Source: Uloborus plumipes (Eukaryota > Arthropoda > Arachnida > Araneae > Uloboridae). From it: 64,000 bases of DNA. The position numbers and the translations under genes were made by a program. Where the stretch lies: NCBI GenBank assembly GCA_038373865.1, contig JAXGGA010005146.1, positions 1-64,000 on the forward strand. Direction: 5' to 3'. Shown here in pieces: positions 1 through 11,165 of the stretch; position 1 is the first letter of the stretch, and the number at the start of each line of letters is the position of its first letter. The notes below the pieces were generated by a model. That model did not search any database. It was not told where the DNA came from and was given only the letters and a program-made list of their open reading frames with translations.

Positions 1-775
1 AAAATTTATATACGGGCCAGAAACGGCTGTCCGGGAGTTCTTAGAAGCGCGGTCGTTTCGCCGGCAGCCATTTTGTTGCACAATTAATGATTCATATATT
101 TCTTTTTTCTCTAGTTATTATGAGGATAGTGAGTTATATGAAAGATTTCATCAGAGAATAGTTTTTGATGTTTTGCTTGTAGTAGCTGAAATCCAAATAT
201 CTGAGGAGAATGTGGGCGAAGTGATATGGTGAAATATTTACTGTTTTTAGCGCCACCTATCCGGTAATATTTTAACTATGTAGTAATGCATGTAGTTTTT
301 CCTAGTCAGCAAAAGTTATTATCTCTGAAGCGTATGATAACACAAGAAATTTTCAAAAACAAATGGTATTTGCTGTATTATTTTGCTGTAGGTCAAAAAT
401 TATTTTAGTTTTTTGTTATTATGAAGTGATAAAGTTTTATGTTAGCAATATTTAAAGTGGCGGACTAAGGGGCAAAGTGAAATAGCGGGCCAAAGTGAAA
501 TGGTAAAATATTTTCAGTTTGCGATGCCGCCTATCTAGCAATATTTTTCATAAGCTCCTAAACAAAAACCTGATTTCAGTCAAAAAGTGAATAGCTCTAA
601 AGATTAACGAAAACCATAATAGAAGTAATTTTTAAAATGTGATACGCATATTGTAATATTCGTGATTTATCAAAAATACTTCTTGTTATTATAAAATGCT
701 TAAGTTTTTGTTAGGATCAATTCAAGTATTGATTGAGTTCTACTGATGCCCAGTGCAGCGCTTTTTTTATTCATA
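1..775. other. gene-free AT-rich sequence upstream of the Helitrons
   Basis: No coding frame is supported. Two diverged direct repeats of about 55 bp (near 208-262 and 481-550) share 'gtgaaat.gt.aaatattt' and 'cgcc.cctatc'. The phrase ggggcaaagtga recurs with changes near 3472, which suggests an old dispersed repeat. Confidence 0.5.
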
Positions 776-995
776 CTAGCTGCGTAGCCCGGCGTTGCAC
801 GGGCTGTAATGTAGTGAAGGCAGTTTGAGAAAACTACTCGCCACCAAGGCGGCTCGCCTTTAAAGAAATGAGGAAAGTTTAAACAGTTTACTCGCCGTCA
901 AGGCGGCTCGCCTTTACAGTAGCGAGGAAAGTTTCAATTCACTACTCGCCGCCAAGGCGGTTCGCCTTTAAAGTACCAAGGAAAAGTTTAATAAA

Positions 996-1265
996 CTACT
1001 CCCCGCTAAAGCGGCTCGCTAAAAAGCTTTCCTGCATCAAAGAATCAATCGAATTATTTGCACATGCTTCCTCAAAAATAAAGACGATGTCAAGTAGCGC
1101 ATACTTAGCACTCTCCCTAAATAACAAATAAAATTCCTTTCCAAAAACAATTATTTCCAAACCGCTTTCTTCCTGTAAAATTAATTGCCAAATTCTAAAC
1201 GAAAAGGTTCTTTTAATATTTGGATCGCAGCCAGAAAAAGTCCCTTCTAAAAACAGCAATTGCAA
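996..1265 (-). other. 89-codon open frame inside Helitron A, shared with copies B and C
   Basis: The minus-strand frame opens MQLLFLEGTF and contains GKEFYLLFRESAKYALLDIV. It is also open at 2553-2822 (two amino acid differences, at residues 11 and 27) and is frameshifted in copy C (7725-7952). I do not recognise the protein. It is not a Rep or helicase motif. It may be a captured gene fragment or a chance frame kept by recent copying. The few changes cannot separate selection from youth. Confidence 0.3.
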
Positions 1266-1832
1266 TTTTATTTAAAAACACATTTTCAAAACGGTACCAG
1301 AGAAAAAATATGTCATTAATAATTAGAATAAAAACAATTGTTAGAACTTTGTTATAACACGTATTCAAAATGACAATGAAAAAAATAACACTCTTTCATT
1401 TTAAAAAGTTCAACTTAATTAACGTTTTAATTCAAAATCGCAACGGAAAGAAATAAATATCTTGGAATTTTAAATAGTTCAATAATTTAATTAACGTTTT
1501 AATTCAAAATGGCAACGGTAAGAAAAAATGTCTTGGAAGTTTAATCATTAATTAGGCTTAATCGCTTTAAATTTGACTACTTATTAATTAAACATTCGCT
1601 TTAAATTTGACTACTTATGGATCGCAGCCAGAAAAAGTCCCTTCTAAAAACAGCAATTGCAATTTTATTTAAAAACACATTTTCAAAGTGGTACCTGAGA
1701 AAAAATATGTCATTAATAATTAGAATAAAAACAATTGTTAGAACTTTGTTATAACACGTATTTAAAATGACAATGTAAAAAAATAACACTCTTTCATTTT
1801 AAAAAGTTCAATTTAATTAACGTTTTAATTTA

Positions 1833-2000
1833 GGGTCGAATTCAAGTGAAACACCATTGCAGTCGCTTCGAGGCGATCGCATATTGCAACCGCTACTGTA
1901 AGTCGAATTCAAGTGAATTCGTTTCACTTGAATCCAAATTTTGGAATTTGCGATTGCATTGGTGAGTTGCGATCGTCCGTGTTTCACTTGAATTCCTGCC
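1833..2000. mobile_element. palindromic MITE (GAATTCAAGTGAAACAC ends), copy 1
   Basis: The inverted ends carry GAATTCAAGTGAAACA, and TTA is duplicated on both sides (1830-1832, 2001-2003). Copy B of the Helitron shows the uninterrupted site, so this insertion came after the two Helitrons diverged. A 3-bp TWA-type duplication fits PIF/Harbinger MITEs. Other copies are at 28678 and 49422. Confidence 0.75.
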
Positions 2001-2332
2001 TTAAAATCGCAACGGAAAGAAATAAATATCTTGGAATTTTAAATAGTTCAATAATTTAATTAACGTTTTAATTCAAAATGGCAACGGTAAGAAAAAATGT
2101 CTTGGAAGTTTAATCATTTATTAGGCTTAATCGCTTTAAATTTGAATACTTATTAATTGATATCTTCGCTAATTAAAATCGTATAATCATATAGATTGAA
2201 ACTAATGAAGCCTGAAAAATTACCTATCTATCGGTACCTGGTTCGACTTTCAGTTCATTGGCGTTCAGGAGAAATAAGCGTGACATAGAGATAGAGATAG
2301 AAAGATACTCAAGTTATTTTAATATAAGTAGA

Positions 2333-3372
2333 CTAGCTGCGTGGCCCGGCGCTGCACGGGCTGTAATGTAGTGAAGGCAGTTTGAGAAAACTACTCGCCA
2401 CCAAGGCGGCTCGCCTTTAAAGTAATGAGGAAAGTTTAAACAGTTTACTCGCCGTCAAGGCGGCTCGCCTTTACAGTAGCGAGGAAAGTTTCAATAAACT
2501 ACTCGCCGCCAAGGCGGCTCGCCTTTAAAGTACCAAGGAAAAGTTTAATAAACTACTCCCCGCTAAAGCGGCTCGCTAAAAAGCTTTCCTGCATCAAAGA
2601 ATCAATCGAATTATTTGCACATGCTTCCTCAAAAATAAAGACGATGTCAAGTAGCGCATACTTAGCACTCTCCCTAAATAACAAATAAAATTCCTTTCCA
2701 AAAACAATTATTTCCAAACCGCTTTCTTCCTGTAAAATTAATTGCAAAATTCTAAACGAAAAAGTTCTTTTAATATTTGGATCGCAGCCAAAAAAAGTCC
2801 CTTCTAAAAACAGCAATTGCAATTTTATTTAAAAACACATTTTCAAAATGGTACCAGAGAAAAAATATGTCATTAATAATTAGAATAAAAACAATTGTTA
2901 GAACTTTGTTATAACACGTATTCAAAATGACAATGGAAAAAAATAACACTCCTTCATTTTAAAAAGTTCAATTTAATTAACGTTTTAATCTAAAATCGCA
3001 ACGGAAAGAAATAAATATCTTGGAATTTTAAATAGTTCAATAATTTAATTAACGTTTTAATTCAAAATGGCAACGGTAGTAAATAAATATCTTGGAATTT
3101 TAAACAGTTCAATAATTTAATTAACGTTTTTATTCAAAATGGCAACAGTAAGAAATAAATGTCTTGGAAGTTTAATCATTTATTAGGCTTAATCGCTTTA
3201 AACTTGACTACTTATTAATTGATATCTTCGCTAATTAAAATCGTATAATTATATAAATTGAAACTAATGAAGCCTGAAAAATTACCTATCTATCGGTACC
3301 TGGTTCGACTTTCAGTTCATTGGCGTTCAGGAGAAAGAAGCGTGACATAGATAGATAGTTAGAAAGAAAGAT

Positions 3373-3405
<33 letters not shown>

Positions 3406-3427
3406 CTCGGTTTTTAATATAAGTAGA
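2333..3427 (-). mobile_element. non-autonomous Helitron, copy B, directly abutting copy A
   Basis: Same family as copy A. On the minus strand it starts TCTACTTATATTAAAA at 3427 and ends CTAG at 2333-2336. Its CTAG terminus is followed immediately by the 5' TC of copy A with no spacer. It lacks copy A's MITE and internal duplication, so it is 1095 bp against 1557 bp. A GATA/GAAA microsatellite lies near its 5' end (3340-3412). The outer flanks (A before the array, T after it, + strand) fit one AT target site. Confidence 0.87.
2553..2822 (-). other. 89-codon open frame inside Helitron B
   Basis: Near-identical counterpart of the frame in Helitron A. It contains FEEACANNSIDSLMQESF and ends FSGE. 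Both A and B keep it uninterrupted from ATG to stop. No homologue is recognised. Confidence 0.3.
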
Positions 3428-4300
3428 TTAAACAAATTTTAGTTTCAAGTATTCAATGCAAGTGCACGCGGGGCAAAGTGGATGGGGCAAGGGAAATAGT
3501 TCATTTCGTTTACCAATTCAATCATTTTTTAAATCACTTGCGTATTCATTACTTTATTAATTTACTTATATTACTTCAGTCAATTAGTTATGAATTCATT
3601 TACTTATTTTCCCATTTATTCACTATTTTAATCCCACATTTGTTTATTTATCATTACTATTATTATTTTATATATTACTTAATTATTTTGTTCATCGTTT
3701 TTTTACCTATTTATTCATTTAGTTATTATTTCATTAACTCATTCTTTAAATCAAAAATAGTTTTTATAGTCGAATAAAAAACCTTTCCATATAAAAACTA
3801 TTACATTTATCAATTTATCCCCCCCCCTCCCCCCCCCCCCAAAAAAGTTAAAATTTTCCAATTTTTTTAAGGTACCAATTTACAGACAAATATAAAAATA
3901 ATCTCTCAATGTAAAATACATTTTCTTTCTTCGGGTGTTGCAACTTTTAAAAAAAACTTCCAATTTGCTAATTTTGAAAAAAAAAAAAACGTAAGTTATC
4001 TTAACTATTTCACTTTGCTCTACATTCCCCTACTTAGTTTTTATGCTCATTTTTTGCAAGCATGTTTCATACTGTCTTTTTTTATTTGAGCCAGCGAATT
4101 AAATTAATTCACAGACAGTGTTGTGTTAGAGGATACACGACGGTGTACGACGCATACCATTTGATTTGTTTCGAAGAATAGCGAATAGCCTATGCTTTTT
4201 AAGGAATTTGATATTTTATTTTAATGTGTTTAAACATATTCAGGTATAAAATCGCGCATAGCAATATATGACACACGTAAATGTCAATTTTTCCAATTTA
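3428..4300. other. ATTC/ATTT-rich repeat and homopolymer tracts
   Basis: 3488-3780 is a degenerate ttcatt/tttatt array that starts 'gggaaatagttcatttcg'. The same start and array recur at 54297-54560. A nearly pure C tract lies at about 3820-3840. The 99-codon frame here is low-complexity (Ile/Phe/Tyr) and is not credible as a gene. The rest is unremarkable AT-rich DNA. Confidence 0.55.
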
Positions 4301-4316
4301 ATTCTCATCACTTATT

Positions 4317-4505
4317 TTGCATGATGTATTATAAGTTTATCATATATGTTTTATTAGTTTATCATGATGTATTATAAGTTTTGCATGATGTATCATAGTT
4401 TATTGTATATCATCAGTATATCATGATGTATTATAAGTTGATCATTATTATAAGTTCATCATATATACAACATATATATGATGTATTATAAGTTTATCAT
4501 ATACC
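4317..4505. repeat. degenerate tandem repeat of catgatgtattataagttt units
   Basis: The phrase atgatgtattataagtt occurs four times with variable spacing, together with ttatcatata(tg) motifs. The short block is very AT-rich with no coding content. Confidence 0.6.
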
Positions 4506-4539
4506 TTTATAGAAGAATATGCATCTCCCTCTACTCTAT

Positions 4540-6330
4540 TTCGGAATAATATAAAACTTTTTTTGACGACTTAAGACATTTAAATTTGAGTAACTCATCA
4601 TTTTTTACTTCCTTTAAGGAAGTATTGTGATCACGAAAAAAATTTCACTCAAATTTCGGTCTAAATTTTAATTTTGCTTACGCCCGAATGAATATTGAGT
4701 AGTTTTTTCGACCTATCAGCACGTGCATATGTAAATACCAAGATATAACCAGCCAGAAAATCCTTTTCGACCATTCCCGAGTTTTTTATGACGCGTTTTC
4801 TCGTGACGTCTGTATATACGTATGTGTGTGCGTATGTATGTGCGTATGTATGTACGTTGCATAACTCAAAAACTGTATGCCGTAAAAGCTTCTAGTTTGG
4901 TATGTAGGATCTGAGGGGGGTCTAGTTGTGCACCTTCCCTTGTGATTGCATTTGAATGTTCCCTAGGGGGTCTTTTACCCCTTTTTGGGGTAAATCAATG
5001 TTAATTTCAATGCAGATTAAGTGATATGAATTGGCGCGACCACTTGGCTATATATTGCCAAGCTTTTGGTCAAGTGTTTGCTGCCAACTTGGCGACATAT
5101 CGCCAAGTTGACGAAAAAAGGATTTTTTTTTTTTTCTTTTTTTTTTTTTGAATTTGGATTTGATTTGGTGCTATTGGCGATATTTTGCGAAAAACTCACT
5201 GAATCATGTTAAAATCGGCGATGTATCGAAACTGAATCATTGTAAAGCATTATTTTGCCTTCATTCGTGACTATCTGGGGATGGAAATGTTTGAATTGTT
5301 ACCTTGATCAGTCTAAGGCACTATTTTAACACGTAAGGCATCTATTGTGGTATTTAAACGTAAAAGGAAGTAGTGTGGCGTTCACACCAGATTTTTTTCT
5401 AGAGTACCTACTAGCGTTTTCTAAGGATGAAAATAGCAATCACCACCAGTAATAAAAAGCGAAATGAAAAATGTGGTGACTAAAAGTATTAGTATTCACC
5501 ACACAGTTGCTTCTTTTCCCAACCCTTACATGTTATTTATTGGCACTAATGACATTAATTAGTTACATGAGCAAACGGATTATTTTAAATTTAAGTAGCC
5601 AATTGAAAGCAAAAGTTTTGTGCAGTACATTTTTTTGAGTTTATAAAAAAAAAAGAAAGGAAGAAATAAATAAAAAAGAAGAAAAAAAGTGACGCTCTTT
5701 CTAAATTGACCTTATTAGAGACCCATGTTCCAAATAAGACCAATTCCCTATTTTTTGTTAAACTGCTGGCAACCATAATTTAAATTTAATGTTTTACATG
5801 CCATTATTATTTTTCTTTTTTTCTTCATGAATCATTTGATGAATACAAAAATTGGAGTCAATTGAATCATAAATGAACGAGTTATTCGGTTATGAACCTC
5901 GGGATTGCATTCTTTGGTACACTTATTTTATTATATCAATTATTTATATATATTAAAAAAAACCTTTTTTTTTTTTTTCAAAATTCCTTTACTTACTCCA
6001 TTTAATAAATGTCAATTCTGAAATTTTATTTTCTTCATTTTGAATGTGAAACTAACCATGATGGTAAGAGCTAGAGATATAGCTAGAATTTCTTCAAGGC
6101 GTGTTTATAATTCTTGGCTCTCTTTGGATAAGTGGAATTCATATCAAAGGAACAAATACGGAGACAGAAAAAAAAAACCTCAACCGTAGCTCCAAATTAC
6201 CCAAAGTAATTTATTCAATTCTACAGAGCAATTACGAACAGCTTATTTTTCTAATTTGGTCCGCTCTTTTTCATATTTAAGAAATTTGCAGTTTTTTGAT
6301 AGATTACCACTTAAAAAATTACCAGCTAAA
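4540..6330. other. gene-free region with dispersed-repeat-like segments
   Basis: 4600-4990 contains 'acttcctttaaggaagtattgtg' and a cgtatgtatgtacg run followed by 'gcataactcaaaaac', a combination I associate with dispersed arthropod repeats (memory only). 5035-5115 repeats cttggc...gccaag motifs. Poly-T and poly-A tracts follow. No convincing coding frame was found. Confidence 0.4.
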
Positions 6331-7110
6331 AAAAAAATATAATTTAATTTTAAAGCAATCAATGCTGAAGATGATAAATGATAGTTGATTCCTACGAAAT
6401 CTTTAAAAGATTAAATAGTGTTTATTACGATATTTAAAACGAACAAAAGGAAATAAAAATATAAATCAATTTTAAACAATCAATGTAGCAGACGATAAAT
6501 ATTAGTTGGTTTCTACGAAGTTTTTAAAATATAAAATATAGTTTATTATGATATTTAAAACAAATAAAAGGAAATTAAAACATAAATTATAATTTGAAAC
6601 ACTCAACGCTGCAAACGATAAGTATTAGTTCGTTCCTATGAAGTCTTTAAAATATCAAACACCGTTTGTTGCAGGGACGGATACAAGGGAGGGGCGATGG
6701 AGGCAATCGCCCCTCCCTTAAGGGACTCTTCTCCAGCAATTTTTTTGACATAGAAGTTCTAAAAAGGCAATTTTATATGATCTTCGATGATACTACAAGA
6801 AGTGGTTGGGATTCGGAGCTCTGATCTGGATTTTTTTCGAAATTGAAGATTGAAGCATTTGTAATAAACATGTGTTAACTAGTATATGTTGTAAAAAAGG
6901 GGGCAAGTAGAAAAAAAACAATCGCCCCTCCCTTAGAGCATTTCTGGATCCGCCCTTGGTTTATTGTGATATTTAAAACGAATAAAATTAAATAAAACTA
7001 AAAATTAATTTTGAGCAATCAATGCTGTAGACAACAAATATTAATTGGTTCTTACCAAGACTTTTAAATACAAAATAACTGATTATGTTATTTAAAACTA
7101 ATACAAAATA
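6330..7110. repeat. tandem repeat, about 130-bp period
   Basis: At least four diverged units carry 'ttttaaacaatcaatgctgcagacgataaatatt..ttggttcctacgaagtctttaaaata..' and 'tattatgatatttaaaacgaataaaaggaaataaaa'. The array is interrupted by a hAT MITE at 6672-6958. Further units occur at 25940-26163 and 27409-27600, and a minus-strand fragment lies near 21390-21440. Confidence 0.75.
6672..6958. mobile_element. hAT-type MITE
   Basis: The ends are CAGGGACGGATACA and, reverse-complemented, CAAGGGCGGATCCA. Flanks are GTTTGTTG and GTTTATTG, an 8-bp duplication with one mismatch. Subterminal 'caatcgcccctcccttaa' also occurs near the other end. No transposase is present. It sits inside the 130-bp tandem array. 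Confidence 0.75.
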
Positions 7111-7517
7111 ACAAAAAGGTAAACTATAATGTGTGTAGAATTATAACTTTTAGGAGCATGGAGGGAACCCCTAGGTAGCATGCTTGATTGCTGAAGCTTT
7201 TAATTTGTTAGATACTAATTTAAGTTTTCTTGCTGATTTATTTATTTATTTTCGTATAAGTAGCAAAAGTTGAAGTTATGGAGAAAATTCATGCACTATG
7301 TACAAATTTCGAGCGATGAGAGGGAAAAAATGCTGTTTTCGTAGAGATATGGTTAAAACGATGTTTTCAAATGACATGCTGAAACCGAAAATGAAATATT
7401 TTAACTAGGACTGGAGTTAATTTTGGACTAAACTGATTAGTTCAACCGCGATTCATTAAAACGTAAAACTTTTCCAGTATTCCGACTGTAATGTAGGATG
7501 GCAAATAATAAGAACAA

Positions 7518-8819
7518 CTAGCTGCGTGGCCCGGCGTTGCACGGGCTTGAATGTAGTGAAGACAGCTTGAGAAAACTACTCGCCGCTAAGGCGGCTCGCC
7601 TTTAAAATAGTGAGGAAAGTTTAAACAACGTACTCGCCGCCAAGGCTGCTCGCCTTTAAAGTAGCGAGGAAAGTTTCAACAAACTACTTCCCGCTAAAGC
7701 GGCTCGCTAAAAAGCTTTCGTGCATCAAAAAGTCAAACGAATTATTTTCACATGCTTCCTCAGAAATAAAGACGATGTCAAGTAGCGCATGCTTAGCACT
7801 CTCCCTAAATAACAAATATAATTCCTTACCAAAACAATTATTTTCAAACCGCTTTCTTCCTGTAAAACTAATTGCGAAATTCTAAACGAAAAAGTTGTTT
7901 TAATACTTGGATCGCAGCCAAAAAAAGTCCCTTCTAAAAACAACAATTGCAATTTTATTTAAAAACACATTTTCAAAATGATACCAAAGAACAAATATAA
8001 GTCAGAATAGAAACAATTGTTAGAACTTTGTTGTAACACGTATTCAAAATGACAACGGAAAAAAATATCTCTAAAATTAAAAAAGTTCAATAATTTAATC
8101 AACCTTTTAATTCAAAATGGCAACAGTAAGCAATAAATGTTTTGGAATTTTAAATAGTTCAATAATTTAATAACGTTTTTATTCAAAATGGCAACGGTAA
8201 GAAATAAATGTCTTGAAATTTTACAAAGTGCAAAAATTTAATGCTTTCTTCCTGTAAAATTAATTGCAAAATTCTAAACGAAAAAGTTGTTTTAATATTT
8301 GGATCGCAGCCAAAAAAAGTTCCTGCTAAAAACAACAAATTAGAATTTTATTTAAAACGCATTTTCAAAATGGCAGCAAAAAAAGTCTTTACTTAGCATA
8401 AAAACAATTGTTAGAAGTTTATTGCACCAAGTAATACAAAATTGCAACGGAAAGAAATAACACTCTTTAATTTTAAATAGTTCAGAAATTTAATTAACGT
8501 TTTAATTCAGAATGGCAACGGAAAGAAATAAAAGTCTTGGAATTTTAAGTATTTCAAAAATTAAATTAAAGTTTTAATTCAAAATGGCAACGGAAAGAAA
8601 TAAATGTCTTGGAATTTTAAAAAGGCAAGAAATTTAATTAACGTTTTAATTAATATCTCAGCTAATTAACGTCGTACAATTACGCGGTTGGTCCTTTTGT
8701 CTTCCTTAGAAAATTTCGAATCCAATGGTATTTCGTTTGATTCTCTACTCTCAGCAGTTTTTGAGGAGTTCGATCTTCAGACGGACAGACAGACAGACGC
8801 GGGCAGATTTTAATAGTAG
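7518..8819 (-). mobile_element. non-autonomous Helitron, copy C (diverged)
   Basis: The CTAG terminus, hairpin and GCCGCC/GGCGGC subterminal repeats match copies A and B. The middle holds about five 70-bp units (aatggcaacggtaagaaataaatgtcttgg...). As in copy A, the 'ttggatcgcagccaaaaaaagt' segment is duplicated (about 7905 and 8300), but at a different distance. The 5' end (minus strand) has a cggacagacagacagac stretch absent from A and B, and its terminal TC appears mutated. Confidence 0.75.
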
Positions 8820-9399
8820 TAATTTCTGTCATTGACACTCTTTCTCTCATATTATATTAATTTTCAAACGAGTATTTCTGGCTGAAAAAGTGTTAATAAG
8901 CAACTGTAAGTACTACACACCGTGTTCACTTCAATTTTCCAAGCAACAAATTGCGTCCATGACACGAATTTTCACACTATGTTTTTACTTTGTTTTTCAA
9001 GTTCTCCTTCTTTATTGGAAAAGAAACAATTACTTTGAAATGGAATAACAGTTTCATCAAGCAAAACAGGAGAAAGCTTCTGTAGTTTTTGTTAAATTTT
9101 TGATTTCTAGCATTGTTCAAATTTTCAATTTACGAATTTCAATTAATGACTCTTCTTTCAACCACTAATTTTTATTTTTCTCTTACTCATGCCCTTTAAA
9201 CTTTCAATCAAAGTTATAACCCTCGGAGAGTTTCATTAATCACTTTGAAGGCCAATTTTTACTACGAGATATACAAAAGTTTTTATGTTATAAATGAATT
9301 TGATTCAAGTTTATTCCCTTTTGAAGCAAGTTTAAAAAAAATAGCATGTATCACCTCCTCCATAGTTCCCGAAATATTCGTACACGATACATTCAACAC
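8820..9399. other. gene-free AT-rich spacer
   Basis: No coding frame or repeat structure was recognised between Helitron C and the minisatellite. Confidence 0.5.
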
Positions 9400-10690
9400 G
9401 TAATTCACTGTCACCAACATTCTCCGTATTGGTCATACCAACTCTCTTGCAAGTGGAAGTGATATCATCAACGTACGCCTTGATTACTCATATAGAAATC
9501 AAGATATGGACTAGTGAAAGGAATGTCATCAACGTACTCCATTAATATTCCACTAAAAACCAAAACATTCACTAGTGGGATTGATGTCACCCACGTACTC
9601 CATCAAAATTCCAATAAAAACCGAAATATCCATTAGTGGAACTGATGTCACCAACGTACTTCATTAATACTTCAATGAAAACCAAAGCATTCACTAGTGG
9701 GATGGATGTCACCAACGAACTCCATCAAAATTCCAATAAAAATTGAAATATTCACTAGTGGGGCTGATATCGCCAACGTACTCCATTAATACTCCAATGA
9801 AAACCAAAGCATTCACTAGTGGGATGGATGTCACCAATGAACTCTTTCAAAATTCCAATAAACATTGAAATCTTCACTAGTGGGACTGATATCGCCAACG
9901 TACTCTATTAATACTCCAATGAAAACCAAAACATTCACTAGTGGGATTGATGTCACCTACGTACTCCATCAAACCTTTGAAAAAGCTAAGAGATTGACTA
10001 TTGGATGCGATTTCACCTAAGAACATTGAAACTCAGATAAAAACCAAGACATTGATTGGTTAGAGTGATGTCACCGGCTTACTCCATTAATACTTAGACA
10101 AAACCATGCCAGGAGTAATGTCATTAACGTACTATATTAATACTCAGAGAAAAACCAAGATATTGATTGTAGAGAAGAATGTCATTAACGAGTATCACTG
10201 AAACTTAAGCAGAAATAAAGCCATTTATATACGTGGGAGAGATGTCACCAACCTGCTCCATGCTCCATTACTACTAGGACAAAAACCATAACATTGACAG
10301 GTGAGCGTGATGTCACCAACGTAACCATGAACATTCCTGTAAAAACCGAAATATTGACTTCCGGAAGGATAATCTACGTACTCCATTAATACACGCATGA
10401 AAACCAAAACATTGATTTGACATCAATGTACTCCATTAATGCTCAAACAAAAGAAATAAATTGACTAATAAGGGCTTCAATGAAATTCAAAAAAAAAAAA
10501 AAAACGAAGCATTAACTGGTGGAAGTGATGTCACTCGAACAAAAACCAAGAAACCAAGTTATTGGCGAAAGGAAGTGATGTCACCAACGTATTCCATAAA
10601 TACTCGAACACAAACCAATAAATTGAAAAAATTGAATGATGTTACCAACGTACTCCAGTAGTGCTCAAGCAGAAACCAAAAAACGAAATT
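9400..10690. repeat. minisatellite, about 61-bp monomer, about 20 units
   Basis: Consensus features are gatgtcaccaacgtactcc, attaatactc, aaaaccaa and cattcactagtggg. Between about 9530 and 9970 two variants alternate ('attaatactccaatgaaaacc' and 'atcaaaattccaataaaaa'), giving a 122-bp higher-order repeat. Units decay towards both ends. The open frames here are chance. Confidence 0.9.
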
Positions 10691-10719
10691 AATCTTAAAC
10701 ATTTGATGGGTTGTAGTAT

Positions 10720-11165
10720 GGCATCAAACTGAAGATTGAATTCCCCGTTTAATAAAAACGTAGACTCTTCTTTCAAAAATGATCACCGAAATGGAGTTGA
10801 CGCGAAACCCTGCATCTGCGGGATTTTCAGTCGGCTTTCTCTCGTGACAGCATCCTGAGCAAGTTCGGTTCGTACTACCAAACCGAGCAGAGCAAGATTT
10901 ACACAACAGCGCCGCGGGCGCTGCCTCGGAAGAGGACCCGAAATTGATTATTCGGGGCCAATTACGCAGAAACACTCGGAGAGAAAGTGTTTACAGCTAT
11001 TTTGCTTTGTAAACGTGATTGTGATTCGACTCCCGTTGAGATGGGTGACGCGATATCGGAATCAATTAGTTCCTTTTCGCGAATGACGGGGGATTCGGGA
11101 GGCTCATCATCATCCGACTCCGCGTTTCGTTTTCGATTCGGCTCGAAAATTGAATGAGTCTTCGA
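10720..11165. promoter_or_regulatory. GC-enriched unique block, candidate conserved non-coding element
   Basis: Base composition shifts sharply from the flanks (gcgccgcgggcgctgcctcgg; cgaatgacgggggattcggg), with no repeats and no convincing coding frame. Short motifs include tgtttac/tgtaaac and attgattat. It lies about 17 kb upstream of the LIM-homeobox exon. Function is inferred only from composition and position. Confidence 0.35.

Larger units (their letters stand above)
776..2332 (-). mobile_element. non-autonomous Helitron, copy A
   Basis: Read on the minus strand, it begins TCTACTTATATTAAAA at 2332 and ends ...GCAGCTAG at 776, with a T after CTAG. A GCCCG...CGGGC hairpin lies shortly before the terminus. 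These are the hallmarks of Helitrons: 5' TC, a 3' hairpin then CTRR, insertion between A and T, and no target duplication. Near the 3' end are four about 55-bp repeats, each with a GCCGCC-AA-GGCGGC hairpin. The middle has diverged about 70-bp units (aacggaaagaaataaat...). A segment from about 1222-1370 is repeated at 1618-1770, and a MITE sits at 1833-2000. No Rep/helicase frame is visible. Confidence 0.85.

Noticed and set aside
3478..3777. 99-codon + strand open frame
   Set aside because: Low-complexity Ile/Phe/Tyr translation of an ATTC/ATTT array that recurs at 54297.
9460..10661. CRISPR-like array
   Set aside because: The regular 61-bp spacing comes from whole-monomer tandem repetition with no unique spacers, in eukaryotic DNA.
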